Shown: positions 32,700 to 44,784 of the stretch, piece after piece
Position numbering within the stretch: the stretch's first letter is position 1
How the letters are laid out: each line of letters starts with the position of its first letter
Made by a program: the position numbers and the translations under genes
The notes under the pieces: model-generated
The model's database searches: none
What the model was told of the DNA's origin: nothing
Seen by the model: the letters and a program-made list of their open reading frames with translations, nothing else
Source: Bolinopsis microptera
Taxonomy: Eukaryota; Ctenophora; Tentaculata; Lobata; Bolinopsidae
DNA length: 64,000 bases
Direction of reading: 5' to 3'
Assembly: GCF_026151205.1 (NCBI RefSeq)
Contig: NC_087084.1
Span: 7,241,394 to 7,305,393, forward strand

Positions 32700-34387
32700 G
32701 TTGATGCATGTTGCCAAATTATTGCCACGGTCCTCTTGAAGATAAGCAGGGCCACTCATCATCCTCCCAAGGATTGACCTCTGTCCCAATTGGGATTCCA
32801 CCCCTTGAGATATCCTACAAGATGGTCACTATAAAATTGAAAATGAAATCACTTACAAGTGACCCATTTAAGGAAGGGCTCATCTTGCAGCTAGAAGAGG
32901 CAAATGCCCACCGGCACTATATTAACGAGATTCGTAAGTTTCTAACGTGAACATTGGACAACTAGGTCCAATGATGATGTATCGAAAGGATTTTCCCTTT
33001 TTTACCACCTTACCATTTTGATTGATTTTGCACATGACTGACATGTTTTAACTGGAGAAAGGGTTCGCACAGTGGTAGTTTTATAAACCACTTTTAATTT
33101 ATTGACCTATTATACCTAGTGGTAGTTTTATAGACCACATTTAATTTATTTACTTATTATACTTAGTATTTATTTTTGGTGACTGTATCACCCAGTTTTA
33201 ACATTTGATAATTGTACAGTTTATTGACGACACATTGACTGAATGTTATTTTATATTAATTCATATTCTAGATATTTTATTTATTTTTCAACAGACGACA
33301 ACTTCCTGTTTTTTCTTCTATATTAGTTACTCATATCTCTTGTACAGACTTTTTTACAAGGACATTGACAGATGATACTCACATTAGTCATTCATTATTG
33401 CATCTAAATTATTTCACTTGCATTAGGTTTAGAAATTCATTCTCTGGTTAACAGATTTCAAATGTTTAATTAATTTGTAGTATGACAGTAAGGTATCCTG
33501 TTTTTTCTTCTATATTAGTTACTCATATCTCTTGTACAGACTTTTTTACAAGGACATTGACAAATGATACTCACATTAGGCATTCATTATTGCATCTAAA
33601 TTATTTCACTTGCATTAGGCTTAGAAATTTATTCTCTGGTCAACAGATTTCAAATGTTTAATTAATTTGTAGTATGACAGTAAGGTATATAAGAAGTTAT
33701 TTAATTTTGCTTGGGCTATTATATTGACTAGGTATTGAGGTTTAATGATGATATGGAATTTGAATTCTATATAAATTTACACTATGTGGTTGGGGCATTT
33801 TGCATAGTAAATATGGTTACTACTCATATATATCATATTATTTGATTGGTATTCGATTTCTGATTATTTCTCTAGGAATATGATTATTATATCTCAATTT
33901 GGCTTTAGGTAGGGTGCCCCGCTAAAAGAACTGGATTCTTCCAGGAAGCATCCCGTGCACAGAGCTTGGTCTACATATATATTAAATTATTAACCATTCA
34001 TTCTGTATGTGCACGAAAATTTATTTCAATCAATCAATATAAGAAGTTATTTAATTTTGCTTGGGCTATTATATTGACTATTGAGGTTTAATGATGATAT
34101 GGAATTTGAATTCTATATAAATTTACACTATGTGGTTGGGGCATTTTGCATAGTAAATATGGTTACTACTCCTATATATCATATTATTTGATTGGTATTC
34201 GATTTCTGATTATTTCTCTAGGAATATGATTATTATATCTCAATTTGGCTTTAGGTAGGGTGCCCCACTAAAAGAACTGGATTCTTTCAGGAAGCATCCC
34301 GTGCACAGACCTTGGTCTACATATATATTAAATTATTAACCATTCATTCTGTATGTGCACGAAAATTTATTTCAATCAATGAACTGA
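32700..34387 (+). mobile_element. LINE 3' untranslated region with two tandem duplications
   Basis: The end (TGTGCACGAAAATTTATTTCAATCAAT, split here as TGTGCACGAAAATT and TATTTCAATCAAT) and the CTGGATTC...AGGAAGCATCCCGTG module look like a CR1/L2-type LINE 3' UTR. A 191-bp unit is duplicated at 33305-33495 and 33496-33688, and a 351-bp unit at 33688-34038 and 34039-34387. A short frame at 32708-32950 might be the last part of an ORF, but I cannot place it. No reverse transcriptase core is present. Confidence 0.5.
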
Positions 34388-34394
34388 ACTAGAG

Positions 34395-35184
34395 CAAAAT
34401 ATACCTTCTGACAAATGTCCAGGAGCAAGGATGGCCAGCAACTGCGACCCTCAGTGGAGTCCAGTTGCGGCTCATGGAAGTTGGGGGATCATCTTGGAGC
34501 TGGAGAGAGTCCAGAGGCGGTTTACCCGTCTGATTGACGAGGTGGGTACTCTTCCATACAGTCGTCGACTGGAAATCCTCAATTTGACAACGCTGGCAGA
34601 GCGGCGAATACGTGGGGACCTCATTGAATCTTTTAAAATGATAAGTGGTTTGGCCAATTACGGAGCTGGTTTGTTCAGAATGAGCAGATCTGGTCTTAAT
34701 GTGGTATCAAACAGTAGATGCAGTAAAAGTAGCAGTAAAATGAAGAAAGTCCACAGTTCTTTTCTTCCGGAGAGGGTGAGACCATATTGGAACAAACTCC
34801 CCTCGGATGTCAAGAATTGTGGGACTGTGTTAAGTTTTAAAATAAGATTAGAGGCTTTCAAAAAAGAGACTATTTTAAACGGATCCGTAAATGATATTCA
34901 TTTTTGGTATGTTTCGGACGAAGTATTAGGAAAGATTGAGGGATTAAATTATGCTACTAATAAAGAGAAGCACAATGAATATCTTGTGTGTCATCCTCAT
35001 GTTGCTAAGAAACGCTTTATTAACTTATATAGTAGTGGAAAGTATGTAAATTAGATTCATTTTATCTTGGTTGTTTAGGCCAATAGATTTAAGATATTTT
35101 TAAAACTTTAGTAGATATATTTTTGATGATGTGTGATGATGTTTGTGTCATTATATTTTGATTTGATTTGATTTGATTTTTCAG
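34395..35184 (+). mobile_element. 5'-truncated LINE with reverse transcriptase C-terminus and (TGATT)n tail
   Basis: The 207-codon frame at 34431-35054 reads the C-terminal part of a CR1/L2-group reverse transcriptase: LERVQRRFTRLIDEVG, YSRRLEILNLTTLAERR, RGDLIESFKMISG, and the FLPERVRPYWNKLP motif. The insertion ends in four TTTGA-type repeats (about 35155-35183), typical of the microsatellite tail of these elements. The endonuclease and palm are absent, so it is a dead copy. Confidence 0.75.
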
Positions 35185-35700
35185 TGTCCAAATTGTCAGG
35201 TATTAGACATCAACTACCACATAATCTTCTCCTGTCCACTGTACAGTTGTTCCTAGATAGAAAGCCTACAAGAGCATTCCTCTAGTAACCAACCATGTTA
35301 AGAGATGATAGTGATGACAGCATCACTACCTTCCGCTCTCAACCACAAATTGCAATTGATGAACTATCACAAAGATGATTATTATAGTGCTCTCCCTACC
35401 CATCTCCTTGTGACATTACTTCCCCTTCAGTACTGCCTCATCTTCTGGACGTCACTATCCTTAGCTAAGCTAAGTTCTTAACACCCACTTTCAAGTCGAG
35501 TACTCTCGACCCCCTTCGTCCACATGCCTTGCAAACTTACAGAACGGTATTTGTGATAGTCCTAAGTTCCTAAGTTTGCCAAAGATGGTTCCACTATAGT
35601 CAATCGTAGGAGAAGAGAAAGCTTAGCAGTTAGCAACAAACTGTGTGGCTGCATTTTCTTTTGATTTTAGTAGGTCCTAGTATCAATGTAGTAACGTTAT
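35185..35700 (+). pseudogene. Possible LINE remnant with zinc-knuckle-like CPNC...H...C
   Basis: Right after the TTTGA tail a frame reads CPNCQVLDINYHIIFSCPLY, which resembles the cysteine/histidine knuckle near the end of many LINE reverse transcriptases. It is broken by stops within 40 codons. The rest of the interval shows no clear signal. Confidence 0.35.
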
Positions 35701-36060
35701 AGTTGTGATTCAAGAGGGGAGAGGGAGGGAGAGAGAGCGAGAGTGAGAGAGGACACACACGTCACACACACATATACATTTCAGTATCACACTTGGGTCA
35801 AGAAATGATGAATTAAACCGCTTACCACCTACCACCTTGATCATCGGGCTTGGTCAGAGTTTTATTGGCGCTGTACCAAAAAAAACCAGACCCTGACTGT
35901 TTTCTTGATTAAGCCGCTCGGAAATTGCACGCGAACGAACAGACAAGCACACACCTTGAGATTATTGGTATTCATTATTATTGTGAAATTATGACAGAAT
36001 TCGATGTAGCGCTAGATTTTCACACTACGGTACGAATTTGCGAAAACATGGGCAGTAGTA
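35701..36060. repeat. Dispersed direct repeat, copy 2
   Basis: Partner of bases 1-350 in the same orientation. At its right end the sequence diverges abruptly into the GGCCGAGGAGG repeat, so the shared unit ends at GGGCAGTA. Confidence 0.75.
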
Positions 36061-36062
36061 TG

Positions 36063-36722
36063 GTGGCCGAGGAGGGTCATTTTTAAAAATAAAATAAAAA
36101 CCATACTCACGTGGCCGAGGAGGGTCATTCGGCCGAGGAGGGTCATTTTTTAAAAATGGCCCTGCTCGGCCATGGCCGAGCAGGGCCAAACAATATGACG
36201 AAGAAATGGCCCTCCTCGGCCATGGCCGAGCAGGGCCAAACAATATGAAAAAAATGGCCCTCCTCGGCCATGGCCGAGCAGGGCCAAACAAGAAATGGCC
36301 CTCCTCGGCCATGGCCGAGCAGGGCCAAACAATACGAAAAAAAAATGGCCCTCCTCGGCCATGGCCGAGCAGGGCCAAACAATATGACAAAAATGGCCCT
36401 CCTCGGCCATGGCCGAGCAGGGCCAAACAAGAAATGGCCCTCCTCGGCCATGGCCGAGCAGGGCCAAAGAATATGAAAAAAATGGCCCTCCTCGGCCATG
36501 GCCGAGCAGGGCCAAACAAGAAATGGCCCTCCTCGGCCATGGCCGAGCAGGGCCAAACAATATGACAAAAATGGCCCTCCTCGGCCATGGCCGAGCAGGG
36601 CCAAACAAGAAATGGCCCTCCTCGGCCATGGCCGAGGAGGGTCATTTTTAAAAATAAAATAAAAACCATACTCACGTGGCCGAGGAGGGTCATTCGGCCG
36701 AGGAGGGTCATTTTATTTAAAT
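36063..36722. repeat. Array of GC-rich palindromes flanked by direct repeats
   Basis: About eleven palindromic modules centred on GCTCGGCCATGGCCGAGC, each followed by AAACAATATGA or AAACAAGA, at 39-52 bp spacing. The first module (about 36157-36186) is a perfect 30-bp palindrome, and the others carry a single CCTCC/GCAGG mismatch. An 85-bp block with two GGCCGAGGAGGGTCATT motifs flanks the array on both sides (36066-36153 and 36634-36720). Each module could extrude a cruciform. The many overlapping ORFs are artefacts of symmetry. Confidence 0.9.
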
Positions 36723-37406
36723 GACCAAAACATCGCGCGCGCAATGCGCGTCTTTTACTTCTTAACAATGTCACGCACAGCGGCTTACGTAAACAACAAG
36801 ACAGCGTGGACATTTGCTAGAACACCTCCTCGGACTAAGTTTGCATAATCAATATTTCGGTTCGAATTATAGAACGGACATGTCATTGTCATCATCTTTA
36901 TACTTGAAATCTTTTTTACAAAATGAAACACAGATGTAAAATAATGAATTTATAAGAGCATTATCCGAGAACCCTTAAACACTGCAATGAAACTCCGCTG
37001 AAAAATCTGTTAAGTAGGTGAGAATTTACCTACCATCGGAAAGTTCCAAAATCTGTAGCTAAATCCAAAACGTTTACAATCATACACTCCTTGCACCTTG
37101 AGATACGGAGATTGAACAGCGAGACGGAAAATAAACGATGAGACAGATATTGAACACTAGGAGTTGGACGGACATTAAATACAGAGAGAACTATTTAACA
37201 CGAGATAGAGATTGAAAACTGAAAGACAGATATTAAACACTGCACAGTGAGACGGACAGTCAATACGCAAGGATACGGAGGGAAACACTGGGTCGGTCAT
37301 CAAACATTGAGGGAGACGGAGAATCGAGAGAGTAAACACTGAGTGACATAAACACTGATGTGCATGATTGTTGAACTACTCAAACTCTTTCCCCATTCAA
37401 AACATC
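36723..37406. other. Sequence left of the defined inverted-repeat arm
   Basis: No gene is recognised. A diffuse set of GAGACGGA / AACACTGAG motifs (37090-37350) is present. The inverted repeat may extend into this interval, because its partner lies beyond the right edge of the window. Confidence 0.4.
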
Positions 37407-38137
37407 AAATAACAAATGCTGTCAGTAGCAGATTGAAAAATAACATTGCATTACTTTAAGATTAAAATTATAACCATTCTGAGCTGCGAAAGTAGCATTT
37501 GATGATTTGAAAGTGAATTTCAATCCTCCAACAAACTTTAGTAAAATACACGACGTCATATGTTTCAAAAGATTGTTATATTTTAAGCTACCCTTGCTTA
37601 TTTAATTAACCTCGTGCTATTTGCTAAAGAGAGAATAGCATTAGCAGATCTAGTTCACGTCTTCATATTTTCATCAAGTCTGCGTGATCTGATGTAATTC
37701 GATGAAGCCACAAATCTCACAGAGCTACAGAATTCAGTGATCGTCTACAACACCAATAAAACCTGAAAAAAATGGAAGTTATGATATACATTTTAGAAAC
37801 TCCATTGCAACATATTGTAATAGATCATCTAATCCGGGGTATAGTATGATGTGAAATTTGAAAAGTATTTAATATAAAAGCAAATTGTTTATCTCGTTAG
37901 GAAAATTTATCAAATAACCATGCGAATTGTGATAGCGTGCTACGACACCGTGATTAATGAATATAGTGTTCATCGTTTACTCACAAATCTGGATCCTAAT
38001 TCTACCAGCTTCACGGAATTTAGAAAAGAACTTTCCTCTGCCACTACACGAAGGCCAACGCAGTAAATTTTAATGCTAAAGATATCTTTCTTCAAGAAGC
38101 ACTTTAAAATTTGGATCAGAATAATAAACAATGAACC

Positions 38138-38358
38138 TTATGCCAAATTATTAGACGGAGATCGTCTACTGATATTTCTCCGGAGTTTGCAGTTCCACGA
38201 CCGGAGACCATCTACGGTAATTTTGTTGATACTGTATGAATTAATCTCCGAGAAATTCCGGAGAGCTTCATCTCCGTCTAATACAGTAGACGGAGCCGGA
38301 GAATCATCTCCGGAGATGATCTACGGGAAATGGACCTCCGTCTAATAATTTGGCATAA
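38138..38358. mobile_element. MITE with perfect 23-bp terminal inverted repeats (left arm copy)
   Basis: The ends are TTATGCCAAATTATTAGACG and its exact complement, which extend three bases further inward. Internal CTCCGGAG and AGACGGAG motifs repeat in both orientations and give a strong secondary structure. No transposase is present. A 90-codon frame that crosses it is not a gene. Confidence 0.8.
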
Positions 38359-39449
38359 TATCCGGCCATGGAACTGGGGGGTAAACTGTTTTGGAAATAT
38401 CTGTAAATTTTGAAAATGTTTTTTATAAATGATGGCAACGTCTCGACTAAGACGTTGCCCACCTCGACAGTCTGTCTATTGTGTAATCAATTTTACCTAA
38501 GTTAAGTCAGAATTCACACACCATCTGTACCTCAAATAGTCCACTGGCAAAATCATTTTCTACAGAACCCATATACTGTTGAATGGACTCTTTAAATTAC
38601 AGGTAAGACAGATTGTGTCTGAATTATTATCTTTTATTCAGAGAACGTGTAGACTATATAATATATATTAAGTAACTGCACTTATACAAATTTCTGGAAT
38701 CATTGCAGTTGTGTGATAAGTTCATGTTTTAACTCTTAAGTAGTGTTCATGGTGATCATATTTTTGGATCCCAAAACTTGGGAGGCACTCAACACACCAG
38801 GCTGAAGCAAAACTTTCCCCATTTCACCGTACGAGGTAAGATGATCTAAAAGTATGTACTCAGCTTACAACTTTACTCGTGGGACGAGACGTCCTGACTT
38901 GAGCCCCGAAAATTATTGAAATTATATACAGTTAGTAATAAGTATGCACTATGCATACATAAATATAATACCAAACAATGTACAATGTGGTTTGGCCATT
39001 GCTATATATTTAAAATAAAATAAATCTGCCATATAATTATAAAAAATTTAAAAAATAAACCTGAAGAAAGGAGATGGAGAGTACTGAGTAGTTTCAAAAA
39101 ACATACATAGAATTAATTAAATGTTAGACAGAATAAATGCAAGCTTGTATCATTTTATTTTATTTCTCTAGCTCCCAAGACCCGTATTTTAGCCGTTCAA
39201 TCTACTTTTAGTCATCATAACTGCCATTTATTTAAATTTCTTTTACTTTTACAACTTTACTCACTCCCGCATATTGTCATTCATCAGATCACTGTATAAT
39301 AATGTGAACGTCTTTAACTAGAATTTCTCCTTCAAAAAATCAGAACTTGAGGTGCTGAAAAGATAAAGAAAACAAGGAAATCAAAGTCGGGGCCAAACAC
39401 AATGAACAGTACAGCATTGTAGAGTAAAAAATAAACTCTTTAAAATTGT

Positions 39450-40045
39450 GCCCTACAGATCAGTACAATTAGTTGCACTGAACAGGTGGTATACAGTCCA
39501 CTACCTCTTCAATCTCCATATCAAGAAGTATAAACAGGTGGCACTCAGTGATAAAGGAAAAACCCCACTAACATTTTTCCTCAACAAAAACAGGTAAAAG
39601 AAAATTAACATCACAGGTACTCACATCAGATGGCTAACATGGCTACTATCAGGACACCATCCCACTAGCATACTTCCAGACGGTAGCAAAACAACTCCAA
39701 TTTCGAAACCACAAGACTGTGAACACTGCCCAGGGGAAGCAGAAACATCACAACACTTCCTATGTGAATGCATCCAGCTGATGACAACTAGAATGAGGAT
39801 ATTTGGTAAACCCATCCTAACAATTGAGGAACTCATCAATAGTAAACTCGACCACATTATCAAATTCGTGGAACAGTCAACAAGGTTTGAGACGATCTAT
39901 TTGGATAGCATCTAGGACATACACAAGGTTCATTAATAATCATACACTAGACCCACACAGGACTATCTCAGATAGTGACACATATTCAGGTGTGGACCAT
40001 GCTCGGAAGTCCCTCGCCTGCCCGCCAAAGAAGAACATCTGAAGT
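39450..40045 (+). pseudogene. LINE reverse transcriptase C-terminal remnant (left arm copy, frame-broken)
   Basis: This is the same sequence as 61367-61960 in the other arm, but with TAC changed to TAA and three single-base expansions (CACC, AAAA and ACC tracts) that break the frame. Readable pieces include HIRWLTWLLSGH-like and HCPGEAETSQHF-like segments in shifting frames. Confidence 0.6.
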
Positions 40046-41689
40046 GGGGTTTGCTCTGAGCAAGGTAGTAACAGCTTCGAGACTCCAGAGGTCTGTTGCG
40101 TTGATATCTATTATTCTATGTTTTTGTATATACTTAGGGAGTCCTGGAGTGTGGCTAGCAGGAGTCACACTCTGTGGGCACGGCGAGAAGGCCTTCCTCT
40201 TTACTAGGTGGCCAGAAACCGTTGACCAAAACAGAGAGAGAGAGAGACAGTCCACTACAATTTAATAAAATGTCCACTGAAATCAGGAGCACAATAGCAC
40301 CAGCTCAAGCTTGTTGACAACTTCTATACAATCATCATTGCTAAAAGTCGCCTAGGAATTCATAAAGCTGCAACATGCAGCCAACAATACAGCATGGACC
40401 TCAAGTGATTATGACACCGCTGTTGATTAAAAATAACCTCCATCAACAAAAATGAGTAACCAGAGTAAGTATCGCAAAACATTCAGAAATTGCCATTAAA
40501 CTTTAGAACTACCAACAACTATTTACAGAATAAATGTTAGAAAAAAGGATAAAAAGTTATTCAAAAAGTACAACTTGTATGGTGACCTTTATTAAGAGGG
40601 AACTGCATTGTTATTAATATTAGATATAAATCCACGATCTACATAAGCACTATTACACTCAGGTACTAGCTCATAAATTAATGATTTTCTTAGTGAATAA
40701 ATAGATACATTTACAGTATACGTAAGTATACGTTAAATTTCGGTTATTCACAAATCACAGGCCGTTAGATTCATTGTCTCCTAGAGTCCTAGTGTAATGT
40801 GTAGTGTTTAGCGTGTAAGGCGTAGTGTTTTGTGTCAAATGTGGATGTGTAGTGTTTTGTGTCTCACAGCAACAAATACAAGCGATCATTAATTGTTGGA
40901 TTAATACGATTATGATCTCAACTTTAATAATCTTAATCATTTAATCAAAACTTGTTCAGTCTGCTCAGTAATATAAAATACTAGCAATAAATCAGTGTTT
41001 GGAGGAAAGCTTGAAGGTATACGATTAAAAATAACTATTATAACTAACCAGGTTACAAGTAAGACAGTCAGTATGTTGCAGACTGCAGAGGTTGAGAGGT
41101 ACATTAATCAGTCACAGTGTGAACTAAAGCATCTGGCTTTGGTCTGACTTCGTTTTCACCGCACTTAGATCGTTGCACTGCTTCAAATCATCTCCTAAAC
41201 AGTTAAAAACTAAAGCAGTTTACTGTTTAAACGAATAGTAACGCAAAATATTTTTATTAAGAATGGACCACATTAAAATCAATAAATCTTCGGCTGCAAC
41301 TTCAAATTGCTACATCAATCAAATGGATACTTGAAGAGCCATAAAATGATGACATTATACAATAGACATTTTACAATATTATTTCCCATTATACCTTGAA
41401 AAAACTACACAGGGAATTTAAACATAAATTTCGAGATACAATTCGAAAGGTTCGAATATCCAGACAAGATATAATAATAATAATACTGTTAGGTATCTGT
41501 GTGTGCACACAAAAATTCTTACGACCTACTGACATTAAGCTAGTTTTTTATTGAAGAGTGAAAAATGTTAAACAGTATATATAATATATATACAATAAAT
41601 TAAATCAAGTGATGCAATTGGCAGAGCACAAACGTTAATCCTGAGCAATAGATATCGTCTATCCTTCGTAGCTCTTCTCCTCAGGTATC

Positions 41690-43103
41690 AGGTTGAAGGA
41701 GACATTGGATATAGGGGCGGTCCATGCCTTCTTTGGCTTTCCATGTACACCTCTAACTGCTACTAGCACACTCCTCTTTAGTCTTTATTATATCCATGCT
41801 CAGGCGTGTCCTGATGTTACACATCACCTGGCTGTAGTCCTCCTTGGTCTTGGTGGCTATCAACACAGCAAGTCTCCTTATAAAACACTTGGCCTCAAGC
41901 TCAGGTGCCATTCCTCCTGTAGTGGTAAATACAGGGAGGACAAAAATGACCCTTTCTTCAATTATTGTAGCACACTGTTCATGCATACTGGTTCTATTTC
42001 TCATTCTCGTGCAGAGTGTAGAGCTGTGGCATGGTCTTTCCTTGATATGTAGGCGATTTAGGATTGAAAATACGCATGTCAAAGAAAGTCCTCTCAAATG
42101 TGCTCCATACTCCTCTTGCTGATATATCGAGCCTAGCCTTATATCAGCATTGTTGCCCTTTTGTTGGAAGTTGGCTGATTCTATAGGTGTTAACAGGGGC
42201 TAAATCCTCAGCTCACATCCTTGGTCACCAGCCTAAGGTATTCAGCAACAGAGTCTCTCATGTTGTTATGACGGTAGTTCTTACAGTTGAGGATATGATT
42301 GTGATCATTCTTGGCTCCATAATCACAGATTCTTGGGGTGTTAGGGATGTCCCAACCACACCAGAGATGAACAGCATCTCTGAAGTCTTGCTCGCTATAA
42401 GCATACCCTAGCTGTTGAATGGGGAGACATGTTAGCCAAGCTCCTGACCCATGTTCTTGTACCAGTTGCAGTGACTCCCTAGTATTCTCATCCACTTCAC
42501 TCATTATCTCAGCAAGCTCCTTCTTCAAGCGTAATTCTTTAACTAACTTGAGGCTGTTAACTCTGCCCTTTATCTTAATTTTAACCAACTTCATCAGGGA
42601 TGCTTCCTGGTCATAGATGAGGTCAACCAGCTCCTATGTTATCTTGAGTGACGTCTGGTATTCCTTTTCCGCGATCTCTACTGGCTCAACGCTACCAACC
42701 ACCCCTCATCTTACAGGTAGCGCAGACATTCTCCTGTGCAGGTCAGTCACATTCCTACCAATAATTGCCGGAATGAACTTTTCTCTTGTACACTTCTCCA
42801 ATGGGATGAAGAGGTATTAATAGTGTTCTGGATGGTGCGCATCACAAAGGTCCACCGATGACAGAGGGCTTTGGTATACAATGATAGGGCTGCCTGAGGT
42901 TCATCAAGAGCAATTTCTGACAACTCTTCTACAGCCTCCTCTCCACCTATCACTGTTCCCAGATGATGCTCCCCATCGCATGTGATATCTATACCAGTAT
43001 CTCCAAATAAAAACATGGCTGCTGGTAGTAGCCATTTTGGGCCCTTTAGGATAAGAATAGTCTTCACTTTTTTGGGGAAGTAGCCTAACTTAGGACCGTT
43101 CAA
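41690..43103 (-). pseudogene. Broken reverse transcriptase/nuclease remnant (left arm copy)
   Basis: In order on the minus strand: a thumb-like RT segment (PKLGYFPKKVKTILILKGPKW, then ITCDGEHHLGTVIGG and LDEPQAALSLYTKALCHRW); a segment with GAWLTCLPIQQLGYAYSEQ, FRDAVHLWCGWDIPNTP and a C..C...H..NC zinc motif; then ARLDISARGVWSTFERTFF and MRIFNPKSPTYQ, which suggest a PD-(D/E)xK-like nuclease; then VFTTTGGMAPE and a RLAVLIATKTKEDYS tail. From memory this is a multi-domain retroelement protein common in marine invertebrate genomes. Stops and frameshifts are shared with the other arm, so it was dead before the arms formed. Confidence 0.6.
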
Positions 43104-43796
43104 ACTGAGTAAATCCTACAACAGCCCGAGTTTCTTCAGAGAACCTGCTGCTGCAGAGTCATCCACACACCACGCTTGCATCAATTGTAAGCTAGTAGCC
43201 GGCTGTTACAGGCCAGTAGTTATCGGGTATAATCCACGATTCTGTATTACATTACCGATTATCAAAGTTTGGTGTGGGTAACTTCTCTGCAGTGGCTCCT
43301 AAGATGTACAAAGGACTTCCTGTTACCAGGCAACATATCATTTGCATTGGCTCAATCTTTGGAATCTTTTAAGACTCTTCTAAAATCTTTCCTATTTAGA
43401 CTGTCCCTTATTCTTTCATCAATGTGTACTCAATATCAATGACAATACGAGAAAACATAGATAGTAATCAAATTAATCGTCGAAAAGATAACCTAATAAA
43501 GTGAATAAAGGAGGTTTGAAATGCAACGATAACACTAAAAAATTACTAAAGTATTCTTGTGAAAATATGGCAGTATTTGCTTTAGCGCTCGATTTTCATA
43601 CTACGGTGTAAATTTTCGAAAATATGCGCGGCGCACCTAAAATTTGGTTCCATTAAGAATTAATTATTTTGCCAGAATTATACTTGATGCATTTAAATTA
43701 TTTGTTATTAGTAGACATAGAGAGATGAATTTCGAAAATATTGTTATAGGTTATATAAATATAATATATAAATCATTATATGTTATAATTTAATAA

Positions 43797-44101
43797 TCTC
43801 TACTATAATTCAAAGAATTTTTTCTGTCTGTATGTCTGTACGACCGCCCACGTGCAAATTCGGCAAAAAGCAAAAGGTTGAAAAGTAACCATGGTAACGG
43901 TTTCGTTACACGCACGTGCACGTGCAAAGATTGTTAAAACGGCATTTTTATCGGTTTTGTTGATATTACGTTGTATTTAGTGCGAGCAACATTTTAATCG
44001 GCTGTATCTTCAGTTGTGTAGGATATTTTGACGCGATTTAAACTCATTATGATTAACAAAAAATACTATTAGTTTCCTCCCTGTGACCACGGGTTTTCTA
44101 G
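43797..44101 (+). mobile_element. Non-autonomous Helitron-like element
   Basis: The left end is TCTCTACTATAATTC after an A, which matches the Helitron 5' consensus TC(T/C)CTACTA, followed by the usual TTTCTGTCTGTATGTCTG tract. The right end GACCACGGGTTTTCTAG resembles the CTAG terminus with a short GC-rich stem, though the last base is G and not the usual T. There is no terminal inverted repeat or Rep/helicase gene. Confidence 0.5.
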
Positions 44102-44269
44102 GTATTATAATAATTTAATAACAATTTAATATAATGTATTAATAACCTACCAAAATTAAAATGCGCGCCGAGTTGAACTCATTGACGGTAAAATTTTTGG
44201 TTTTACTAGTATCACATGTTAAAATAGCACTTAAGGACTTAATACAAGGTCTTACGGCCAGGAAATCGT

Positions 44270-44760
44270 ACTGGCAGCTGGCAGGGGCCTAAGGCATTGT
44301 AGCGCGATGTGTTACTGTGCTGCGCCGCGCACTAAATTATGCTTCTCACTAGTGTCTAGATCGCGGCAAGATGCGCTACTCATGTGCCTCGCCGAGCTGC
44401 GATGAATTTAAATCGTCAATTAAGCACGTACACAGTACAGCTGTTGTAGCGCGATTTGTAGCGCGATGCACTACTGGGTCGCGCCGCGCATCAAATAATT
44501 CTTCTCGCAACCTTACCTGAGGACCCCAGGCTTTAATGTTGGTAAACAACGAATAGAGATTAGGCGGAATGACAGGCTGAGCGCGGCCCAGTAACTCACA
44601 ACCGTATGCAGATTGGCGAGATGCGAAGGATTGACATCGTGAATCAATAGCTCGCGATGCACTACTGGGTCGCGCGCGCATCGAATAATGCTTCTCGCAA
44701 CCGTATGCAGATTGGCGAGATGCGAAGGATTGACATCGTGAATCAACATTGGTTACCAAA
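44270..44760. repeat. GC-rich GCGCCGCGC repeat, several partial copies
   Basis: Modules such as GCGCTACTGTG/GCACTACTGGGTCGCGC, ATTGACATCGTGAATCAAT and CAACCGTATGCAGATTGGCG occur two or three times here. They are shared with 700-1310 and 2040-2180. The ORFs on the minus strand come from the repeated modules. Confidence 0.6.
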
Positions 44761-44784
44761 AGTTTAAGGTTTACCCAGTGATGC

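Larger units (their letters stand above)
37407..43497 (+). repeat. Giant inverted repeat, left arm (at least 6.1 kb)
   Basis: This arm is reverse-complementary to 45633-64000 once two LINE insertions and a small insert in that arm are removed. Checked segments (38030-38360, 39480-40260, 41690-43100, 43100-43497) agree at roughly 98-99%, with scattered substitutions and single-base indels. The inner end is sharp (AAAAGATAACCT at 43497). The outer end is unknown, because base 37407 pairs with the last base of the window. Confidence 0.9.

Noticed and set aside
36025..36813. Several 80-260 codon frames on both strands in the palindrome array
   Set aside because: Symmetric GC-rich repeats give matching frames on both strands; the codons just restate GGCCATGGCC modules.
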